A stretch of 64,000 nt of DNA from Labilithrix luteola (GTDB lineage Bacteria; Myxococcota_A; Polyangia; Polyangiales; Polyangiaceae), in NCBI RefSeq assembly GCF_001263205.1, contig NZ_CP012333.1, positions 1,302,001-1,366,000 of the forward strand. The letters run 5' to 3'. The notes beneath the pieces are model-generated. The model ran no database searches and was not told the DNA's origin. It saw only the letters and a program-made list of their open reading frames with translations. Every line of letters begins with the position of its first letter. Positions within the stretch are counted from its first letter, which is position 1. Below are positions 32,855 through 40,710 of this stretch, one piece after another. The position numbers and the translations under genes are program-made.

Positions 32855-35009
32855 GGAACGTGGGCGGCGGTTGGTCCGCGGCCGTCAGGCCGCCGATGAC
32901 CTGAAGCCCAGGGAGGCGATAACCCAGATCGAGGCGGATCGGTCCTACCGGCGTGTCGTAACGAACGCCGATTCCGCACGACAAGTGCGGGTGATCGAAA
33001 CGCACGTTGTTCGGCTGAGGCGAGACGTCGCTCGCATCGCAGAAGAGCGCGGCCGACAGAGGTCCTTCGAGGGAGTGGCGAAGTTCCATGGACAGCTCCC
33101 AGAGCGTGAAGCCGCCGGTCGGCGTTCGGCACGAATTGTTCGTGCACCCTGTCGCCACGAGCTGCGACTGAACCTCGGGCGTGAGGAACGGCACGAAGGC
33201 AAACGGTCCGACGCCGCGAATCGCATAACCGCGATTCGAATTCGGGCCGCCCGAGAAGAAGCCGCGGAAGAAAGTGAGCTGATAGTCGCGCGTCTCTTCC
33301 ACCGCGCGACCGAACTCGCTCACGCTCTGCGTGATGGTAGAGCCGTAGTTGTAGGGCTCGAGAAATCCCAACGCCGCCCTCGCGGCGAGGACCGTCCTTC
33401 GCGTCAGGGGAACGAAGCCACGGGCCTCGGGGGCCACCTTCAGGTCATGCGCACTGCCGCCGAAAGGACCTCCGGCGTACTGGAACGTATTGGCCAGATA
33501 AAAGCCTCTGCGCGGGTGAATCTTGTCGTTCCGGAAGTCGAGCGCCACGAAGAGCTCCGGATACGAGATCGTGATGGTGCTGAGCGTCGGGTCGCGCGGC
33601 CCGATGTACGGGAACGGATAATCCCACTGGACGTTATGCGAGACGGAGACGAAGAGCTTCTTGAATGGCCTATCGACGCCAATCGCATTTTTGAGCTCCG
33701 CATATCCGAGAACGGGAGCATCCTTCGGAGGATTCGGGTCGAGCAACACGGGATAGACGTCGAACTGCGGACGAATGAAACCGTTCGTGCGCCCCTCGAT
33801 GAACCCAGGTTGTTTGAACTCGATCCGCAATCGCTCTTCCGGCAAGAGGCGATCGGGAAAGACGATGTTGTTGACGCGAAGCGGGTAGAGAACCACGCCC
33901 GGACGAAAGGTCACCGAGAACGTCCGCATGCCGCCGAAGAAGTTTCGATTCTCCCAGCCCACGAGGCCGTGGATGTCCGTCTTGAGCGCGTCGAACTCGA
34001 GACCACCGCCGAGACGAATCGTGCGGAGTCGCGACGGCTCGACCTTGACGCGAATCGGAATGACGGGCGGCTTCCCGTTCGTCTGGGGAGGGATCTTGCG
34101 CGGTTTCTGGGCGTTGTTCGCGGCCACGTCGGCCGGAGCCGCGCCGTCGGTGCTCGGGGTGCTCGTGGTGGTGGGTGGGCGCTCTTCGCCGGGCAAGTCG
34201 GGAATCAGCTCGACCGACGCGAACACGCCGAGGCTGAGCACGGCTTGCTGCGCGAGCTCGAGGGCCGTCTGCGAGTACGGCGAGTCCTCCTTGATGTCGA
34301 CCGCGCGACGCACGGGCTTTTCGGGCAGCGCGCCGAGTCCCTCGACGGTGACCTTGCCGAAGACGCACTTCGGACCGGGTTCGACCGTGAACAGGACGTC
34401 CGCCACGTGCTGGACGATGTCGACGGCCACCGTCCCTTTCGCCGTCGCGTACGCGTAGCCACGATCGAGCAGCGCCCGACGCACCGCCATCTCGGTCTTC
34501 TCGAACGAGTCTTCGTCGAAGGTCGCTCCGTTCGGAAGGCCCTCGCGCGCGGCCGCCTCCACGGCGGAGGCGATCTCCTTCGGGATCCCCGTAGCCCCTT
34601 CGACCTTCACCTTGCGGTTGGCGATGGGCTTTCCCTCCTCGACCACGATCTCGACGCGGACGTGCTTGTCGTTGAGCTTGATGATCCGCCCCGCGCGGGC
34701 GCGCACGTCGTAGAAGCCTTTGGTGCGATAGAACGCCTCCACGCGTGCGAGGTCGCGTTGCAGGATGAAGCGGTCGAAGATCGCGTAGTCGTAGACGACG
34801 CCCTGGAAGAGTCCGAGGAACTTCGGATTCGGAGACGTGGCGATCTTGTCCTCGATGTCGTCGGACTCGACCGCGTGCGCTCCGCGAATCGTGACCTCGT
34901 CGACGGCGAAACGACCTTTCGGGACGGTCTTGCAGCCCATCGACACGAGACCGAGCGCGAGAGCGGCCGCCTGCGCCGCACGTCGATTCGGAGGCAGGCG
35001 TCGACTCAT
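32808..35009 (-). CDS. tamA: TamA/BamA-type Omp85 protein with lipoprotein-like signal
   Basis: A 733-residue Omp85-family outer-membrane protein. The signal peptide ends in LVSMGC, so Cys 26 may be lipidated, which is unusual for the family. POTRA-like domains follow (about 30-330, with FAVDEVTIRGAHAV, FYDVRARAG, CVFGKVTVEGLG), a Pro/Thr-rich insert, then a 16-strand barrel (about 360-733) including GPNSNRGYAIRGVGPFAF and the closing GVRYDTPVGPIRLDLGYRL. The adjacent tamB points to a TamA role rather than BamA. The start MSRRLPP is chosen over an earlier in-frame ATG because it opens the signal peptide. Confidence 0.9.
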   Translation of the reverse strand: MSRRLPPNRRAAQAAALALGLVSMGCKTVPKGRFAVDEVTIRGAHAVESDDIEDKIATSPNPKFLGLFQGVVYDYAIFDRFILQRDLARVEAFYRTKGFYDVRARAGRIIKLNDKHVRVEIVVEEGKPIANRKVKVEGATGIPKEIASAVEAAAREGLPNGATFDEDSFEKTEMAVRRALLDRGYAYATAKGTVAVDIVQHVADVLFTVEPGPKCVFGKVTVEGLGALPEKPVRRAVDIKEDSPYSQTALELAQQAVLSLGVFASVELIPDLPGEERPPTTTSTPSTDGAAPADVAANNAQKPRKIPPQTNGKPPVIPIRVKVEPSRLRTIRLGGGLEFDALKTDIHGLVGWENRNFFGGMRTFSVTFRPGVVLYPLRVNNIVFPDRLLPEERLRIEFKQPGFIEGRTNGFIRPQFDVYPVLLDPNPPKDAPVLGYAELKNAIGVDRPFKKLFVSVSHNVQWDYPFPYIGPRDPTLSTITISYPELFVALDFRNDKIHPRRGFYLANTFQYAGGPFGGSAHDLKVAPEARGFVPLTRRTVLAARAALGFLEPYNYGSTITQSVSEFGRAVEETRDYQLTFFRGFFSGGPNSNRGYAIRGVGPFAFVPFLTPEVQSQLVATGCTNNSCRTPTGGFTLWELSMELRHSLEGPLSAALFCDASDVSPQPNNVRFDHPHLSCGIGVRYDTPVGPIRLDLGYRLPGLQVIGGLTAADQPPPTFLGIPMAVHIGVGEAY

Positions 35010-35139
35010 CACGAGCGTACGCGCGCAAAAGCAAAGGGAGCACCAGCGCGAGCGTGACGAGTCTGCTCGACGCTCGGTGCGGCACCATCTCGTCGAGCCC
35101 ATGCTCGCGCGCGGTGCGCCGTTTGCAGCAAGAGCGTCG

Positions 35140-35751
35140 ATGCGCCGCCTCGTCGTAGGCACGTTGGGAGCTCTAGCCGTCGCCGCGGCGCTCCTCGCTT
35201 GCGGTCCGAAGCGGCTCCCTGCACCGCCCTACGTGCAGCAACCGACGCAGGCGCTCACCGAAGTGCCTTACCCGCCGCCGCCCGCGCGCATCGAGTTCAT
35301 CCCGGATCGGCCGAAGGACGACCGCGCCGTTTGGATCGACGGCGAGTGGTCGTGGCAGGGTCGCAGGTGGGCTTGGAAGCACGGCCGATGGGTGGTTCCT
35401 CCGCCAAACACGGGCTTCGCGCCGTGGACGACCGTACGCAACCAGTTGGGAACGCTCTACGCGGCACCGGGCGCCTTTCGCGATTCCCACGGCGCTGAAG
35501 TTCCCGAGCCGGCGCCCATCTCCACCTCGAAGCTCAGTCCGGGCGGTGTCGTCGATCCCGGCGGCTCGCAGGTCCCGGCCGCGACGCTGCAGACCGGTAC
35601 CGGGCCGGCGTTCGACGCATCGATACGCGCCGTCCAGCAGTTCCCCGACGCGAGCCTCGACGACGTGACGGCCGACGCCGACATCAACGATTCGCTGCTA
35701 CGCCCCGACGCGATACCAGTTCCCGCGGACGGCGGGCATCCGACGCCTTAG
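35140..35751 (+). CDS. YXWGXW-type lipoprotein
   Basis: A 203-residue lipoprotein: signal peptide with lipobox LLAC (Cys about 20), then a Pro-rich segment with PYPPPPARIEFIP. Next comes one clear Trp-rich repeat, VWIDGEWSWQGRRWAWKHG, matching the YXWGXW motif of some envelope lipoproteins, and a low-complexity C-terminal half without recognisable domain. It is divergent from tamA with 130 bp between, so the promoter may be shared. The role is unknown. An in-frame ATG 13 codons upstream would lengthen the signal peptide. Confidence 0.75.
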   Translation: MRRLVVGTLGALAVAAALLACGPKRLPAPPYVQQPTQALTEVPYPPPPARIEFIPDRPKDDRAVWIDGEWSWQGRRWAWKHGRWVVPPPNTGFAPWTTVRNQLGTLYAAPGAFRDSHGAEVPEPAPISTSKLSPGGVVDPGGSQVPAATLQTGTGPAFDASIRAVQQFPDASLDDVTADADINDSLLRPDAIPVPADGGHPTP

Positions 35752-35783
35752 TATGGTGGCATCGATGACGTCAGGACTCGTAG

Positions 35784-35831
35784 CGTGAAGGGACTGGGCA
35801 CGTGAAAGGACGAGGCACGTGAAAGACCTGG
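35784..35831. repeat. 17-bp tandem repeat providing GTG codons
   Basis: CGTGAAGGGACTGGGCA, CGTGAAAGGACGAGGCA and a partial third copy CGTGAAAGACCTGG follow one another. The third copy contains the GTG start of the next gene and each copy has a GTG and a purine-rich stretch. Confidence 0.7.
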
Positions 35832-36058
35832 TCGTCGTGATTGCGATCTCGATTGCGTTCGCGTCGCTCGTGACTGCGCACGTGGCGATTGCGTTCGGAC
35901 TCCTAGCGCGACCACCGCGCTGGCGTGGTCCCGTCGCATTCGCCGTCGTTCCCCTCGCACCGTATTGGGCTTGGCGCGAGCGGATGCGCGTCCGCGCGAT
36001 CGTGTGGAGCGGCGCGCTCGTCCTCTACGTGATCGCGCGCATCCTCGCGAGCGTCTGA
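35819..36058 (+). CDS. small inner-membrane protein
   Basis: A 79-residue protein starting with GTG, composed almost wholly of three hydrophobic helices (VVVIAISIAFASLVTAHVAI, PVAFAVVPLAPYWAW, AIVWSGALVLYVIARILASV) separated by basic turns (ARPPRWRG, RERMRVR). I recognise no family. The purine-rich GGACGAGG of the preceding 17-bp repeat lies 7 bases upstream and could serve as ribosome-binding site. Confidence 0.6.
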   Translation: MKDLVVVIAISIAFASLVTAHVAIAFGLLARPPRWRGPVAFAVVPLAPYWAWRERMRVRAIVWSGALVLYVIARILASV

Positions 36059-36095
36059 TCGCGTTGGTGCGCAGCGTGCATCCTTTGCGAGAAAG

Positions 36096-36491
36096 ATGAG
36101 GCCCGCCCGGAATCGCATGGGACTGGGAGCAACGCTCGTGCTTGCGAGCGCGCTTGTCGTGGGGGCCGTGACGCAGGTGGCCGTGGCGCGCGACAACTCG
36201 CGCACGCAGGCGCCCGCGCCGCCGCCGCCAACTCCTCCGCCGTCGCCTTCCCCTATACCGACGCCGGTGCCGACGCCTTCGCCGGTGCCGTCGCCGATCC
36301 CGATTCCCTCGCCGACGCCGACGCCGTCCCCCGTGCCGCCGCCCTCGCCTTCACCGGGTCCGACGCCGAACCCAACACCCTCGCCGGCTCCGATACCGTC
36401 GCCCTCGCCGCCGCCGACGCCTTATCCGACGCCGACGCCGCCTCCTTCACCGTCGCCGCCGCCGCCGATCCTCGACGCGGGCATTCGCTGA
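36096..36491 (+). CDS. proline-rich exported protein
   Basis: A 131-residue protein: a signal peptide or anchor (GATLVLASALVVGAVTQVAVA) followed by about 90 residues made of Pro alternating with Ser, Thr, Ile or Val (PSPIPTPVPTPSPVPSP), ending in ILDAGIR. Such tracts form extended polyproline helices and can span a cell wall or periplasm. The last 45 bp overlap, tail to tail, the 3' end of rsgA. The repetitive CCG/TCG/ACG codons make the length prone to change. Confidence 0.65.
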   Translation: MRPARNRMGLGATLVLASALVVGAVTQVAVARDNSRTQAPAPPPPTPPPSPSPIPTPVPTPSPVPSPIPIPSPTPTPSPVPPPSPSPGPTPNPTPSPAPIPSPSPPPTPYPTPTPPPSPSPPPPILDAGIR

Positions 36492-37499
36492 CGCGGCGCG
36501 CTCACGCTCGAGCTTTTTCCACGATTCGACGCGTGCGCCGTCGAGCGTTCCTGCCTCGACCGCGGCGAGAACGGCACATCCGGGCTCCCGCGTATGACCA
36601 CAATCGCGGTACCGGCACGATGCCGCGACTTCGGCGATGTCGGCGAACGACTCCTCGTCTTCCGCTTCGCCTCCCCCGTCCGTCGCGTCGGGAACCCAAG
36701 GCTTGAGCTCGCGCATCCCGGGCGTGTCGACGAGCAAACCGCCGCCGGGCACGACGAACAACGAGCGGCGTGTCGTGGTGTGACGCCCACGCTTGTCGTG
36801 CTCACGGACCTCGCCTTCGAGCTGCGACGCTTGGCCGAGCAGTCGATTGACGAGCGCCGATTTGCCGACGCCGGAGGACCCCGCGAGAGCCACCGTGCGA
36901 CCTCGAGGGATCTGGGCGCGGAGCTCGTCGATGCCCATTCCCGTGCGCGAGCTGACCAGCAAGGCTGGAGCGAGGGCGTTGGCGGCCGCGAGCTGCTCGC
37001 TCGGATCGTCCGAGAGATCGGCCTTTCCGAGCACGATGCACGCCTCGGCACCACCTGCGCGAATGGCCACGAGATAGCGCTCGAGCCGGCGAAGGTTGAA
37101 GTCACCTTCGAGCGACGTCATCACGAACACACGATCGACGTTGGCGGCGATGGCCTGCGGCTCGACGCGCTCTCCGGCGGCCTGGCGCATGAACACGGTA
37201 CGGCGCGGCAGGACGTGCTCGACGACGACCTCATCGCCCCCGACCGACGCCACCGCAACCCAGTCGCCGACGGCGATGCCACCGGCCGGCAGTTGACCGA
37301 GCGCACGGCGCGCACGACCTCGGATGGCCGCTAGCTTGGGACCATCTTCGCTCCACACGTCGACGAGTGCACTATACACCGATGCGACACGCGCCGGCTT
37401 GAGGCCTGGGGTTTCGGGCATCGCCCGTGCGAAGTCCTCCGACCATCCGAGGTCGTCGAGCGAGGAGATCTCCGTGTCGCGTGTACTGGGAGCCGGCAT
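36447..37499 (-). CDS. rsgA: ribosome small-subunit GTPase RsgA
   Basis: A 350-residue circularly permuted GTPase: OB-fold domain (about 40-110), then G4 GKAD (158-161), G1 GSSGVGKS (207-214) and G3 DTPG (258-261) in permuted order, and a zinc finger with C295, C300, H302 and C308. RsgA binds the 30S subunit late in assembly and helps release RbfA. The C-terminal 15 codons overlap the end of the proline-rich gene. An N-terminal extension (about 1-35) differs from E. coli. The gene is separate from the flagellar genes to its right but in the same direction. Confidence 0.93.
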   Translation of the reverse strand: MPAPSTRDTEISSLDDLGWSEDFARAMPETPGLKPARVASVYSALVDVWSEDGPKLAAIRGRARRALGQLPAGGIAVGDWVAVASVGGDEVVVEHVLPRRTVFMRQAAGERVEPQAIAANVDRVFVMTSLEGDFNLRRLERYLVAIRAGGAEACIVLGKADLSDDPSEQLAAANALAPALLVSSRTGMGIDELRAQIPRGRTVALAGSSGVGKSALVNRLLGQASQLEGEVREHDKRGRHTTTRRSLFVVPGGGLLVDTPGMRELKPWVPDATDGGGEAEDEESFADIAEVAASCRYRDCGHTREPGCAVLAAVEAGTLDGARVESWKKLERERAASANARVEDRRRRRR

Positions 37500-37552
37500 G
37501 CCGTGGGACGCAGCCTACAGCGAGGCGCGCCCACGGCAAGCGGTGTCGTAGC

Positions 37553-38437
37553 TCAAGTGCTGCTGGCGAGCGACGGCAGCGACAGGAGGCGACGCGTGAC
37601 CTCCAGGCTTTGGGTGTACGCCGTGGTCGCGGCGGCGAGCTCGGTAATGAGCGACGACGGGTCGTCCGCCCCGGCATCGCGCGCCCGGCTCTGGGCCAGG
37701 GTCGTGGAGGCGCCGTCCATCAGATCGGCCGCGCTACGGAGGCGCTCGATGGAGAGGCCGGCATCGACCTGAACCTGGACGATCTGCGTGTTGACCGCCT
37801 GGAGCGAGTCGATCGCGGTGTTGATACCGCTCATGCTGCCCGAGGAGAGGGCGTTGGCGAGGGCATTGAGCTCTGCGAACGCATCCTTGCCGCCCGCCGC
37901 CGTGAAGGCGCGAGCGCCGCTCACGTTGCCGCGTGGAGCAACGCCGTCGGACACGGGAACCCGGAGGACGCCGTCGTTGCCTTGGAAGTTGCCCGAGGCA
38001 TCGAACGGCTCCACGTCGGTGCGGGTTCCACCGAAGATGTACCCCGTCGAGCCGCGCGTGTTGGTGATCTCACGAAGCTGGTCGACGATGCCGCGAACGC
38101 GAAGGGCAAGGGCGTCGCGGTCGGTTTGGCTGAGCGTCTCGTTCGCGCCCTGGACGGCGAGCGACTGCGCCTGCTGGACGAGGTCCGAGGCGCTGTCGAG
38201 CGCGCGCTCGGCGATGGTGAGCTCGTCGGCGGACGACCGAGCCACGCGCGTGCGCGAGCTCATGTTGGCGAGGGTGGAGCCTCGGCGAACGAGCGTGGCG
38301 TAGGCGACCGGGTCGTCGGAGGGCGTGCTCACGCGGGCGCCCGCGGCCGACCGGCGCGAGGCCTCGGTGAGGCGCTGGGTGCTCGCCGCGTTCGTGCGAA
38401 GAGCCGTGAGGAGACGAGTGTTGTCGGTGACGCGCAT
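37553..38437 (-). CDS. flgL: flagellar hook-filament junction protein FlgL
   Basis: A 294-residue flagellin-like junction protein. The N-terminal helix has RVTDNTRLLTALR, followed by RVSTPSDDPVAYATLVRR, which fits the FlgL consensus, and the C-terminal helix is ITELAAATTAYTQSLEVTRR. FlgL joins FlgK to the filament outside the cell. Its ATG shares one base with the flgK stop (TGATG). It is the last gene of the leftward flgG-to-flgL unit. The filament protein itself is not encoded in the window. Confidence 0.92.
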   Translation of the reverse strand: MRVTDNTRLLTALRTNAASTQRLTEASRRSAAGARVSTPSDDPVAYATLVRRGSTLANMSSRTRVARSSADELTIAERALDSASDLVQQAQSLAVQGANETLSQTDRDALALRVRGIVDQLREITNTRGSTGYIFGGTRTDVEPFDASGNFQGNDGVLRVPVSDGVAPRGNVSGARAFTAAGGKDAFAELNALANALSSGSMSGINTAIDSLQAVNTQIVQVQVDAGLSIERLRSAADLMDGASTTLAQSRARDAGADDPSSLITELAAATTAYTQSLEVTRRLLSLPSLASST

Positions 38438-39795
38438 CAGAAGCTCTTCATCAGGGTGTCGAACAACTCGTCGACGACGCGCAGAACGCGGGTCGAGGCC
38501 TCGAAGGCGCGCTGGAACTGTTGCATGTTGATCATCTCCTCGTCCGTCGACACACCGCTGACGCTCTCGCGAAGCGCCGAAGCGGTGGCGACCGTGTCCT
38601 CGCGCATCTTGGCTTCGCCCTCGGCGGTGCCGTGGAGCAGACCGACCTTGCTGGCGATGCCCGCGTAGCGCTCGCTCATCGTGCCGCCGCCGGGCAAGAT
38701 CCCTTGGCTGACACGTGAGAGGGCGACCGCCACGTCGTTGCCGCCGGGCACGTCTCCGGCCGAGGAGGCCGTGGCGAGATACTCGGGATGGCCCTGCATG
38801 CCCGGATCGACGCTCATCGAGTGCGCCGCGCCCGCGCCGGACGTGACGGCGAAGAGCGGCCGGCCCGTGCCACCATCGAGACCGAAGCCCGATGCGTGCA
38901 CCGTGTTGAACGCGTTCGCGACCTCGGTGGCGAACGAGTCGAGCTGGGAGAGGACCTCCGGGATGTCCTTGTCGCGAGCCTCGCGAATGCCGGCGAGCTT
39001 GCCGTTGTCGATGCCATTCGTGACGTCGACCATGTTGCCTGCGCGGTTCGCCTGGACGCGGAGCATGCCGCCGGAGTCGAGCGAGACCTCGAGCTTGGCC
39101 GTCGAGCCACCTTCGTAGAGGACGGTGCCGGCGGCGAAGAGGGTGATGCTCCCGTTGTCGTTCGAAACGACGCGCGCGCCGACGCTCTGGCCGATCTCGC
39201 GCGCGATCTGGTCGCGCTGGTCACGAAGGCCCGAGGCGTCTTGACCACGTGCCATGGCTTCGGTGACGTTCCGATCGAGCTTGGCCAGCTGATCGAGCTT
39301 GGTATTCACGTCGTCGGCCACCGACTTGGCCTGCGAAAAGAGCTCCGCACGCGAGGCGTTGAGGCCGTCGGCGGTCTCGGCGAATCCCCGACTCAGTGCC
39401 GCGGCGCTCGCGAGAACGGTGCTCCGAACGCCCGTGTCGGCGGGGTGCGTCGAGAGCTCGTGGAACGCATCGGACAGCGCATCGATACGGTCAGACAGCG
39501 TGCCGGTCGCCGGGCTGACGATGGCCTCGACGTCGGCGAGAGCGTTGGAGCGCGCGTTCGCCGAAGCGAGGTGAGCCTCCTGCGTCACGAGCTGGGTGTA
39601 CGTGAACGAGTCGAACGAGCGCGTCACGCCCGTCATCTCCACGCCGCCGTTCGGACGACTCGCGAGCTGCGCGGTTCGCTTCACGTAACCGGGCGTGTTG
39701 GCACCAGCCACGTTTTGACCAGTCACGTCGAGCGCGCCGGTCTGGGCGATGATGCCGTCTCGGGCAATCGACAAGACTGAGAAGAGGGATGCCAA
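38437..39795 (-). CDS. flgK: flagellar hook-associated protein FlgK
   Basis: A 452-residue protein with the FlgK N-terminal rod-type motif (ARDGIIAQTGALDVTGQNVA and NTPGYVKR), a coiled region (LRDQRDQIAREIGQSVGARV), and the C-terminal motif SGVSTDEEMINMQQFQRAFE. FlgK is the first junction protein at the distal end of the hook and is secreted by the flagellar export gate. The length is at the short end for the family. It lies 22 bp after the FlgN-like gene and overlaps flgL. Confidence 0.94.
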   Translation of the reverse strand: MASLFSVLSIARDGIIAQTGALDVTGQNVAGANTPGYVKRTAQLASRPNGGVEMTGVTRSFDSFTYTQLVTQEAHLASANARSNALADVEAIVSPATGTLSDRIDALSDAFHELSTHPADTGVRSTVLASAAALSRGFAETADGLNASRAELFSQAKSVADDVNTKLDQLAKLDRNVTEAMARGQDASGLRDQRDQIAREIGQSVGARVVSNDNGSITLFAAGTVLYEGGSTAKLEVSLDSGGMLRVQANRAGNMVDVTNGIDNGKLAGIREARDKDIPEVLSQLDSFATEVANAFNTVHASGFGLDGGTGRPLFAVTSGAGAAHSMSVDPGMQGHPEYLATASSAGDVPGGNDVAVALSRVSQGILPGGGTMSERYAGIASKVGLLHGTAEGEAKMREDTVATASALRESVSGVSTDEEMINMQQFQRAFEASTRVLRVVDELFDTLMKSF

Positions 39796-39817
39796 GAGAT
39801 CCTCGTGTGGAAAGGGG

Positions 39818-40093
39818 TCAGACGGTGGCGTTCAGACGGGACTGCGCGCTGATCTCGCGGAGGCACGCGCGCGCGTGTGCGAGAAGAACGCCGTTGCGGC
39901 GAAGCTCGAGGCGAAGTGCGCGAAGCTCGGGCTGCATCGTGCCGAGCTCGCTCTCGGACATCGACGCGATCGTCGTGGCGAGCGACTCCTTCTGTTGCGC
40001 GGCGCGCTCCACACCCGACGCATCGAGTGAGCGAATGGCCGTCCGCTCCTCGGCAAGGACAGTGAACATCGCGTTGACGGAGGCGCGGCTCAC
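39818..40093 (-). CDS. flgN: FlgN-like chaperone
   Basis: A 91-residue, almost entirely helical protein (LAEERTAIRSLDASGVERAA, QKESLATTIASMSE, LRALRLELRRNGVLLAHARA). Sequence alone would not identify it, but the size, coiled-coil nature and place between flgM and flgK are those of FlgN, the export chaperone that holds FlgK and FlgL in the cytosol. The start is a GTG overlapping the flgM stop (GTGA). Confidence 0.65.
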   Translation of the reverse strand: MSRASVNAMFTVLAEERTAIRSLDASGVERAAQQKESLATTIASMSESELGTMQPELRALRLELRRNGVLLAHARACLREISAQSRLNATV

Positions 40094-40341
40094 GAGTCGT
40101 CTCCGACGAGAGCGCGGGCGATCGCCTTGGCGTCGATGGGGAGCGTTCCGTTCTGGACCTTCTCCTTGAGGGCAGCGATGCGAGAGTTGTCCGAGAGCTC
40201 GCGCGCGCGGGCCGAAAGTTTCACGGTCGTCGCGGCGTCCGCTCCCGATTCGCGTCGCGGAGCGATCGCCTGAGTGCCCACGGCGGGCATTTCGGGGCGG
40301 GTCGGACGTGAAGCTTCGGTGTAGGGGTCTTGAATGCGCAT
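40090..40341 (-). CDS. flgM: anti-sigma-28 factor FlgM
   Basis: An 83-residue protein with a disordered N-terminal half and the FlgM C-terminal sigma-binding helices (VKLSARARELSDNSRIAALK, KVQNGTLPIDAKAIARAL). FlgM holds the flagellar sigma factor FliA (sigma-28) inactive until the hook is finished and FlgM is exported. Its presence predicts a sigma-28 gene elsewhere in the genome. CGGAGG lies 7 bases upstream of the ATG. Finding flgM inside the rod-ring operon ties checkpoint and structural genes to one transcript. Confidence 0.9.
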   Translation of the reverse strand: MRIQDPYTEASRPTRPEMPAVGTQAIAPRRESGADAATTVKLSARARELSDNSRIAALKEKVQNGTLPIDAKAIARALVGDDS

Positions 40342-40389
40342 GAAATCCTCCGGTGCCGATACGGAAGAACGGTCGCTCTTCCGGAACCT

Positions 40390-40710
40390 TTAGGGCTTCC
40401 CCGACGATTTTTCGGGGCTGCGGGTGTGGTCGAGCCGGTCCACGGCGTGGCGAATGACGTCCGCCAAGCCGAGGCCCTTGCCTTGCGTGATCGCCTCCGC
40501 CATCGCGTTGACGGCGATGTCTCCGTAAGCATCTCCCTTGCCAGCGAGCGGGCTCTCTTTGAGCAAGGAGCGGACGAAGATCCCCTCGAACTGGCGGGCG
40601 GCTTCTTCGAGCGCTCGGTCGTGCTTGGCCTTGTCGGTCGCGTTCGCCGTCGGGGTCGTGACGGGCGATGCGGGGGCGTCACCCGACACACCTGCGATGC
40701 GTGCGCTCAT
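40390..40710 (-). CDS. flgJ: rod-binding protein, FlgJ N-terminal domain only
   Basis: A 106-residue protein with the rod-binding domain: ARQFEGIFVRSLLKES, then GKGDAYGDIAVNAMAEAI and KGLGLADVIRHAVDRL. This part of FlgJ caps the growing rod. The C-terminal muramidase (glucosaminidase) domain of enterobacterial FlgJ is absent, so a separate enzyme must open the peptidoglycan. The ATG lies within the flgI stop (ATGA). Confidence 0.9.
   Translation of the reverse strand: MSARIAGVSGDAPASPVTTPTANATDKAKHDRALEEAARQFEGIFVRSLLKESPLAGKGDAYGDIAVNAMAEAITQGKGLGLADVIRHAVDRLDHTRSPEKSSGKP

Noticed and set aside
32601..35057. 818-codon plus-strand frame opposite tamA
   Set aside because: Antisense shadow; the minus strand encodes a complete Omp85 protein.
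36230..36470. Regular short repeats that could suggest a CRISPR or satellite array
   Set aside because: The periodicity comes from alternating CCG and TCG/ACG codons of a Pro/Ser/Thr tract; no spacer-repeat structure.
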